9,475 nucleotides of DNA from Candidatus Parcubacteria bacterium (GTDB taxonomy: Bacteria; Patescibacteriota; Patescibacteriia; Patescibacteriales; UBA12075). The stretch covers positions 1-9,475 of the forward strand of contig JAGLNE010000117.1 in assembly GCA_023139655.1 (NCBI GenBank). Direction: 5' to 3'. Shown piece by piece: positions 5,534 to 9,475 of the stretch; the first letter of the stretch is position 1, and each line of letters begins with the position of its first letter. The position numbers and the translations under genes were made by a program. Below the pieces are notes generated by a model. The model had not been told where the DNA came from, searched no databases, and saw only the letters and a list, made by a program, of their open reading frames with translations.

Positions 5534-6287
5534 ATTAGCTTTGTTTGGAGGAAGATCAATAGAGGATGACCATAAAAGTTTGAGAATTGATTGGCCTATT
5601 GTAGGCAAAGATGATTACGCGGCTGTGAAAAAAACTTTTAAGGAAAATGATTTTTGCGGACGTGACTCAAGAAGAGTACTGGAGTTGGAAGAAAAATTTT
5701 CTAAATATCATAATGGTTTATACTCAACAGCGCTAAATAGCGGGACCGCAGCATTGCATTTGGCATTAGTTTCTTTAGGTATAAGGCCTGGTGACGAAGT
5801 GATAATTCCCGCACTAACATTTGTTGCGACGGCTATGAGCGTTATCCACAATCAGTCTATCCCAATATTTGCTGATATTGACGCTAAAACCTATAATATT
5901 TTACCTGAAAGTATAGAAAAGAATATTACCAAAAAAACAAAAGCTGTAATAGTAGTTCATATGCACGGGTTGCCTGCCGATATGGGGCAAATTATTAAAA
6001 TTTGCAAGAAATACAACTTAAAGCTTATTGAAGATGTAGCACAGGCGCCAGGCGCAACATATCATTCGAAAAAAGTTGGTACTTTTGGTGATGCCGCGGC
6101 TTTTAGTCTGATGTCTCAAAAAAATTTGGCCACATGCGGTGAATGTGGGATGCTTTTAAATAAAAAATTGGAGGATAAAAACAAGGCAGCAATGGCGCGT
6201 ATTTATGGAGAAATAATTAAGTCAAAAACAGAAAGAGTTTATAATTCATTCACACTTGGGTGGAATTATACCCTTAATCCTTTATAG
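5517..6287 (+). CDS. DegT/DnrJ/EryC1/StrS aminotransferase, part 1 (to the in-frame TAG)
   Basis: The first 256 residues of a PLP-dependent aminotransferase of the sugar/aminocyclitol type. Visible motifs: ALNSGTAALHLAL at 72-84 (cofactor phosphate site), GDEVIIPALTFVATA at 92-106, HMHGLPADM at 148-156, IEDVAQAPGA at 171-180 with the Asp that binds the pyridine nitrogen (D173), and AAAFSLMSQKNL at 193-204 with the Schiff-base lysine K202. GECGM (208-212) replaces the usual GEGGM. The frame stops at TAG 6285-6287 in GWNYTLNPL*AAM, where relatives have Gln, and continues in the same frame at 6288. ATG 5517 overlaps the previous gene by 17 bases; ATG 5523 is an alternative start. Relatives aminate keto-sugars, inososes or AHBA precursors; the substrate here is unknown. 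Confidence 0.85.
   Translation: MRMSNKLALFGGRSIEDDHKSLRIDWPIVGKDDYAAVKKTFKENDFCGRDSRRVLELEEKFSKYHNGLYSTALNSGTAALHLALVSLGIRPGDEVIIPALTFVATAMSVIHNQSIPIFADIDAKTYNILPESIEKNITKKTKAVIVVHMHGLPADMGQIIKICKKYNLKLIEDVAQAPGATYHSKKVGTFGDAAAFSLMSQKNLATCGECGMLLNKKLEDKNKAAMARIYGEIIKSKTERVYNSFTLGWNYTLNPL
6285..6287 (+). other. In-frame amber codon inside the aminotransferase gene
   Basis: TAG stands exactly where the conserved family motif N-x-L-Q-A-A has a glutamine; a single C to T change turns CAG into TAG. The reading frame is the same on both sides and no other disruption is seen over 455 sense codons. This can be a fresh nonsense mutation, a sequencing error, or a codon that is read through. Confidence 0.9.
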
Positions 6288-6293
6288 GCGGCA

Positions 6294-6887
6294 ATGGCGA
6301 CTACACAGCTTAAGAAATTTAACAGGATAACTAAGAAAATTCAAAATAGCGCCAGACAACTTAATAAGGCAATTGGTCAGTTTAAATGGATTTTGCCACC
6401 TATTGAACCTGAGGGAATTAGCAGTGTTTTCCATTTTTATCGTTTTGGTTTGAATCCGGAATATTTTCAGTATAAAGATGTTGGAAAATTTAGGCGAGCG
6501 ATACAAGATGCTTTGAACGCCGAGGGTTTGAATGTTCGTCATTATCAAAAGACTCCGCTTTCTGGGCAGCCATTTTTTCAGCAAAAGCAAATAAATAGAA
6601 TGTTGCCCTGGTCATTAAACAAGAAAAATTATAAATATACTATAAATGAATATCCAAACACACTTATGGTAATAAATAGCACCCTAGTGCTTGGTGCTAT
6701 AAGTTCTAGTGTCGGCTATTTGTTTTGCCCTAAAACAATAGAAAAATATATAGAGGGATTTAAGAAGATTGAGCAAAATTTAGGAGATTTGCTTAAATAT
6801 GCAGATAAGATAAAAAATCCAGAACCCTGGAAAGAAGTGGCGGTCATATCGGACAGCTATAATGCTAAATATGAAATAAATTGTTAG
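6294..6887 (+). CDS. DegT/DnrJ/EryC1/StrS aminotransferase, part 2 (C-terminal domain)
   Basis: The remaining roughly 200 residues of the same aminotransferase. It opens with AAMATTQLKKFNRITKKI, the helix that follows the NPLQ motif in the family (the frame runs from 6288; the first ATG is 6294). GISSVFHFYRFGLNPEYF at about 41-58 and the later LNVRHYQKTPLSGQPFF match the small domain, where a histidine and aromatic residues line the substrate pocket. The region ends with the amphipathic helix TIEKYIEGFKKIEQNL and a tail of about 40 residues. Alone it lacks the cofactor lysine and cannot be active; it needs part 1, by read-through or by assembly of the two pieces. The intact frame without further damage suggests the interruption is recent or tolerated. 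No ribosome site precedes ATG 6294. Confidence 0.8.
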   Translation: MATTQLKKFNRITKKIQNSARQLNKAIGQFKWILPPIEPEGISSVFHFYRFGLNPEYFQYKDVGKFRRAIQDALNAEGLNVRHYQKTPLSGQPFFQQKQINRMLPWSLNKKNYKYTINEYPNTLMVINSTLVLGAISSSVGYLFCPKTIEKYIEGFKKIEQNLGDLLKYADKIKNPEPWKEVAVISDSYNAKYEINC

Positions 6888-6896
6888 TGCAAATCA

Positions 6897-7586
6897 ATGA
6901 AAGATATTGCTAAAATTTTAGATATTGCGACACAACGGATTTCCGATTCTGTTATTAACGAGGAGTTTAACTTGATGGTTACATCGGGGAAAGAGTATGA
7001 ATATGAAACTAAGATCGATATAGTCAATTCTAGTGATCTTGTAAAAACGTTAGATAAAATTGAGTCTTTAAAAATATTAAAATCTGAGCATAGGTCAGAA
7101 TGCCATCATTTATTTGAGATTGATAAGGAATCGCATGCATGTCTGGTATTAATTGAAGAATTATCACAAGTTTGGATAAAATTTAAATCAAATACAAAAA
7201 AAATTAAAACCAAAAATTTTAAAATACCAGTTATTTTGAGAAAAGGACAAAAATTTAAACCAAAAGACAACGGCTATAATGATGCATTTGGCAGAGTTAT
7301 GTTAGGGAAATATTTTGATTCATATAACAAGGAGTGTTTAAATTATTATTTTCGATATAATGATTTTTTTTATTCACTCTCATTATCTTTAGCTTACAAT
7401 CAAAATGGATTTAGGCACAGTCAGATGGAATTTGAGTACGAGGGTTTTTTACATGGTACAAAATGTCCGAGCGAAGGAGAGATATTAAAAAAGTTTGAAT
7501 TACTCTTTAAAAATATTTTTCCGTATTTATTTAATCAATTTAATGCCGAAACAAAATATGAAGCATTGAAAAAAAATGACAAATAA
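6897..7586 (+). CDS. Hypothetical protein, CYTH-like (possible triphosphate-tunnel fold)
   Basis: This 229-residue protein is not securely recognised. Near the N-terminus, YEYETKIDIVNSSDLVKTLD at residues 34-53 contains the ExExK signature (E35, E37, K39) that defines CYTH proteins such as class IV adenylate cyclases and thiamine or inorganic triphosphatases. The C-terminal SQMEFEYEG at 175-183 followed by helix SEGEILKKFELLFKNIF resembles the closing strand and helix of that fold, with strand-rich sequence rich in Lys and Arg between. If correct it binds a phosphate-rich ligand and divalent metal. It begins nine bases after the aminotransferase stop, in the same frame, and is the last gene before a strong terminator, so it is co-transcribed with ddl. 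A link between its job and the ligases is not evident. Confidence 0.45.
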   Translation: MKDIAKILDIATQRISDSVINEEFNLMVTSGKEYEYETKIDIVNSSDLVKTLDKIESLKILKSEHRSECHHLFEIDKESHACLVLIEELSQVWIKFKSNTKKIKTKNFKIPVILRKGQKFKPKDNGYNDAFGRVMLGKYFDSYNKECLNYYFRYNDFFYSLSLSLAYNQNGFRHSQMEFEYEGFLHGTKCPSEGEILKKFELLFKNIFPYLFNQFNAETKYEALKKNDK

Positions 7587-7609
7587 AATTTATAGGTTTT
7601 TATAAGTGC

Positions 7610-7639
7610 AAAAAAAACGAGCATCCAAGCTCGTTTTTT
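7610..7639. terminator. Bidirectional terminator between convergent genes
   Basis: CGAGC (7618-7622) and GCTCG (7629-7633) form a stem with loop ATCCAA, flanked by eight A (7610-7617) and six T (7634-7639). It ends the ddl operon on the plus strand and the pilin-like gene on the minus strand. GTTATG follows the T-run, as at 1644-1669. Confidence 0.9.
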
Positions 7640-7659
7640 GTTATGTGATATAAATTTTA

Positions 7660-7687
7660 AGTTACGAGTTATGAGTTCCAAGTTATC
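7660..7687. repeat. Heptamer tandem repeat, array C (4 units)
   Basis: The units are AGTTACG, AGTTATG, AGTTCCA and AGTTATC, period 7. The last contains the pilin stop codon (7683-7685, minus strand), as in arrays A and B. The preceding AAATTTTA also matches the sequence before array B. Confidence 0.8.
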
Positions 7688-8141
7688 CGCCAGTCGTCCC
7701 CATCCCCCCAATTACATTTGCCAAAACAAAGTTAACGACCGCGTAGGCGAGGAAGATTACGGCCAGGCCGGCCACACTCCAAATAATAATATCTTTTCCT
7801 TTTGTAACAGCTTCTTTATTGCCGGCCGCGGTCATCCAGGTAAAACCGCCGTAAATAAACATTACCAAAGCAATAGACCCCACCAACCCCAAAACCGCGT
7901 TTACCCCTTTACCAATAAGGGAGTTTATGTCAGATGCGCCAGGTGTGCCGGTGAGGGGGTTGGAAAGAGAAACAGTATTAGCGCTATTTTGTGTTTCTTC
8001 CCAAACACAACTAGTATTTGTTCTACACGGTGTTTCTGTCAGACCATTGCAAGCGCCACCACCATTACATACTGCAAGGCAATTGTTTATAGGAATTAAG
8101 AAGAAAAATATAAATAGAAAATATAAAATTTTTTTACTCAT
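7683..8141 (-). CDS. Secreted two-helix pilin-like protein (TrbC/VirB2-type T4SS pilin family)
   Basis: This 152-residue protein has a clear signal peptide (MSKKILYFLFIFFFLIPINN, cut near A23), a short cysteine-rich segment (C25, C31, C39, C45), a Ser/Gly/Pro linker, and two membrane helices at about 83-100 and 117-140 separated by the charged loop TAAGNKEAVTKGKD. This architecture matches the TrbC/VirB2-like or T4SS-pilin families abundant in Patescibacteria. In conjugation systems such subunits build the pilus; in this lineage their role is unknown, and surface filaments or DNA uptake are suggested only by analogy. No secretion ATPase or VirB partner lies nearby. This is the only complete copy: 2382-2633 and 1704-1763 are partial copies of its 3' part. 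It has an extended -10 promoter and no visible Shine-Dalgarno site. Confidence 0.8.
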   Translation of the reverse strand: MSKKILYFLFIFFFLIPINNCLAVCNGGGACNGLTETPCRTNTSCVWEETQNSANTVSLSNPLTGTPGASDINSLIGKGVNAVLGLVGSIALVMFIYGGFTWMTAAGNKEAVTKGKDIIIWSVAGLAVIFLAYAVVNFVLANVIGGMGTTGG

Positions 8142-8162
8142 AAAGTTTGTTTATTATTATCA

Positions 8163-8171
8163 ATTATATCA
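8163..8171 (-). promoter_or_regulatory. Extended -10 promoter of the pilin-like gene
   Basis: TGATATAAT on the minus strand (8171-8163) is an extended -10 element about 22 bases before the ATG at 8141. The -35 position (TTTTCT) is poor and falls in the T-rich tail of the terminator hairpin upstream. Confidence 0.55.
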
Positions 8172-8183
8172 TATAAAGGTAAC

Positions 8184-8238
8184 AAAGAAAAGAGCCATTG
8201 ATTATATTATAACCAATGGCTCAGTATTGCAGTGTTTG
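8184..8238. repeat. 55-bp palindromic direct repeat, copy 1, also terminator of the TPR gene
   Basis: This segment matches 9421-9475 at 54 of 55 positions. Its core at 8192-8222 is a 31-base palindrome: GAGCCATTG pairs with CAATGGCTC and the A+T-rich centre continues the pairing. The one difference (C at 8213) becomes a G-U pair in RNA made from the minus strand but an A-C mismatch in plus-strand RNA. On the minus strand the hairpin is followed by TTTTCTTT, so it can terminate the TPR gene that stops at 8256. Confidence 0.85.
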
Positions 8239-8255
8239 AAATGATCGTACCTATA

Positions 8256-9278
8256 TTAGGTTTTTATTCCTATTTTAACTATATTTTTGTCAGTAGGTAT
8301 AATCATAAAATCTCTATGATCAAGGAAGAAATTGCTGGTTCTAATTTTTGAGAATGGAATTATTAGACCAGTTCTTGTCTTGATACAGAAATTAGTTTGG
8401 TCATGGCTGCGACCAATTTTGAAAGGATACCCAGTTGAAGGAAGTCGTAGATACTTTTTTGGCTTTTCGCCATTAAGTAGCGCAACGACTTTGTATTGGC
8501 CGGGATTGAGTATTTCGTAGTCAGGTGATATTTCTTTATCTCTTTCTTTAGAGGAGATAAAAAGGAGTAAATAGTCTCTGATATCATCTTTTTGTTGGTC
8601 ATTTTCCGCAACTGAGTGCAATTTTTTAATGTAAGCAACAATATTCGGAAGATTTTTATCAGAAAATTCACATGACCGCTTGAGAAAGTTGAGGCAGGGT
8701 TTGCCGGTCTGCATACAGGTGTTGTAATAAAAATTTGAGATTTTGTCGCCAATAGCAGTCTTTTTACCGGTTGCCTTGTCAAGCTTGTGGGCAGTCATAA
8801 AACAGTTGTAAGCTGTTTTTCTGTGTCCCTGGTTCCATTCTTGCATGCCTATGCCATGAATTTGGCGAATAGTTTTGGATGATTTGTTTGGCAAAGCTTT
8901 AAAGCAAAGCAAGAATAAACGTTCAGCCTCATCATACCGCTTTTTATTAAATGTATTACGGCCTTCTTCATAAAAATAATGACCGGCTGCGGCAACATGT
9001 TGATTTGGCGCTTGATTAATTACTTCCTCAAAGCACGTTATTGCCATTCTCACATTACTCATGGCGTGATAGATTAATCCGACATTAAACATAATGTCAG
9101 GATCATCCGATGATTCAAACCTGGCTTGTTCCAGGGATTTTATTGCCATTACGGTGTTACCCTTTGATAGATGATTGTTTGCTTCTTTGATTAGGTTCAA
9201 AGAATCTGAAGAAAATGAGTTTATTGTTGTAATGAGCAAAACCAATACTACATAGATAGTTATTTTTCCGTATTTCAT
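8256..9278 (-). CDS. Secreted tetratricopeptide-repeat protein
   Basis: This 340-residue protein starts with a signal peptide (hydrophobic IYVVLVLLITTI at residues 8-19, likely cut after S23 or S24) and should work outside the membrane. Residues 25-170 hold about four TPR units of 34 residues: roughly 26-59, 60-93 (MFNVGLIYHAMSNVRMAITC with the typical G-Y-A spacing), 97-130 (YDEAERLFLLCFKALP) and 137-170 (GHRKTAYNCFMTAHKLD). Such repeats form a scaffold for protein partners. Residues 180-205 carry three cysteines, and 255-340 look strand-rich with no recognised domain. It has a consensus promoter and a near-perfect ribosome site. The unit is bracketed by two 55-bp palindromic repeats, suggesting it may have moved as a unit. 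The partner and pathway are unknown. Confidence 0.7.
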   Translation of the reverse strand: MKYGKITIYVVLVLLITTINSFSSDSLNLIKEANNHLSKGNTVMAIKSLEQARFESSDDPDIMFNVGLIYHAMSNVRMAITCFEEVINQAPNQHVAAAGHYFYEEGRNTFNKKRYDEAERLFLLCFKALPNKSSKTIRQIHGIGMQEWNQGHRKTAYNCFMTAHKLDKATGKKTAIGDKISNFYYNTCMQTGKPCLNFLKRSCEFSDKNLPNIVAYIKKLHSVAENDQQKDDIRDYLLLFISSKERDKEISPDYEILNPGQYKVVALLNGEKPKKYLRLPSTGYPFKIGRSHDQTNFCIKTRTGLIIPFSKIRTSNFFLDHRDFMIIPTDKNIVKIGIKT

Positions 9279-9283
9279 GATTT

Positions 9284-9291
9284 ACCTCCTT
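9284..9291 (-). promoter_or_regulatory. Strong ribosome binding site of the TPR gene
   Basis: AAGGAGGT on the minus strand (9291-9284) lies five bases before the ATG at 9278 and fixes that start. Most other genes in the window lack such a site. Confidence 0.85.
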
Positions 9292-9346
9292 GATTTGGTT
9301 GTTTTTATTTTGCGGATTATATTGGTTTGTTTTATTTTGTAATGCT

Positions 9347-9375
9347 ATTATATACTACAACTCAGCATTTGTCAA
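9347..9375 (-). promoter_or_regulatory. Consensus sigma-70 promoter of the TPR gene
   Basis: On the minus strand, TTGACA (9375-9370) and TATAAT (9352-9347) are separated by exactly 17 bases. Transcription should start near 9340, giving a leader of about 60 bases. High basal expression is expected. Confidence 0.85.
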
Positions 9376-9420
9376 GAGGTAGTTGTTTAATATTAGCATA
9401 ATTTGTTTTATTTTTAATTA

Positions 9421-9475
9421 AAAGAAAAGAGCCATTGATTATATTATAATCAATGGCTCAGTATTGCAGTGTTTG
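9421..9475. repeat. 55-bp palindromic direct repeat, copy 2 (cut by the window edge)
   Basis: This copy has a perfect palindrome: GAGCCATTGATTATA mirrored by TATAATCAATGGCTC around one central base. It runs to the last base of the window, so its true right end is unseen. On the minus strand it again reads as a hairpin followed by TTTTCTTT, and would terminate a gene lying beyond 9475. Confidence 0.85.

Noticed and set aside
5517..7586. One giant protein if both TAG codons (6285 and 6885) are read through, fusing the aminotransferase to the CYTH-like protein.
   Set aside because: The second TAG lies at a natural length for the aminotransferase and is followed within nine bases by an ATG that starts the next protein normally; shared phase has a one-in-three chance.
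7638..8244. Long plus-strand open frames opposite the pilin-like gene.
   Set aside because: They run antisense to a well-supported gene with signal peptide and membrane helices, and show no family features.
8184..9475. Integron attC sites flanking the TPR gene.
   Set aside because: The palindromes lack the GTTRRRY and RYYYAAC core sites, and no integrase is present in the window.

Overview
The window is A+T-rich (roughly one third G+C by eye), with tightly packed short genes, mostly weak Shine-Dalgarno sites and many clean intrinsic terminators. It carries several copies of a small two-helix pilin-like protein preceded by a signal peptide. That mix is typical of Candidate Phyla Radiation/Patescibacteria genomes (Parcubacteria-like), but there is no rRNA or other marker here, so this assignment is inference. 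UGA is used as an ordinary stop (end of ddl), which argues against the UGA=Gly code of Gracilibacteria and Absconditabacteria.

Layout. (1) 1-883: a BrnT/BrnA toxin-antitoxin operon on the minus strand, with a near-consensus promoter overlapped by an inverted repeat, and a terminator hairpin that recurs at 2298-2324. (2) 884-1768: an intact GNAT acetyltransferase on the plus strand, then gene debris: the C-terminal end of a DUF5680-like gene, a 29-codon ORF that looks like the start of a larger gene, and the last 19 codons of a pilin gene. (3) 1769-2324: a HicB/HicA toxin-antitoxin operon (minus), lying between pilin fragments. (4) 2352-2633: a second, N-terminally truncated pilin copy. (5) 2652-7639: a plus-strand block with a VanX-like D-Ala-D-Ala dipeptidase on its own promoter and terminator. 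An operon follows: ddl, a divergent Ddl-like ATP-grasp ligase, a DegT/DnrJ-type PLP aminotransferase interrupted by one in-frame TAG, and a CYTH-like protein of unknown role, ending at a bidirectional terminator. (6) 7660-8171: the full-length pilin-like gene (minus). (7) 8184-9475: a secreted TPR protein (minus) with strong promoter and ribosome site, flanked by two 55-bp direct repeats, each built on a large palindrome that also works as a terminator.

How the parts may work together. The dipeptidase, ddl and second ligase all handle D-Ala-D-Ala-type dipeptides. With the aminotransferase they look like a small pathway for altering a peptidoglycan precursor or making a peptide-like product; this is inference. 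The pilin fragments, heptamer repeats and shared terminators mark gene 3' ends as places where DNA has been exchanged repeatedly, which fits the two toxin-antitoxin modules and the debris.

Most notable points: the amber codon at 6285-6287 at a position where the family normally has Gln (CAG); three pilin 3' copies, two of which differ by about 15 silent changes and no amino acid change; AGTTNNN heptamer arrays at every pilin stop codon; and the palindromic repeats around the TPR gene.
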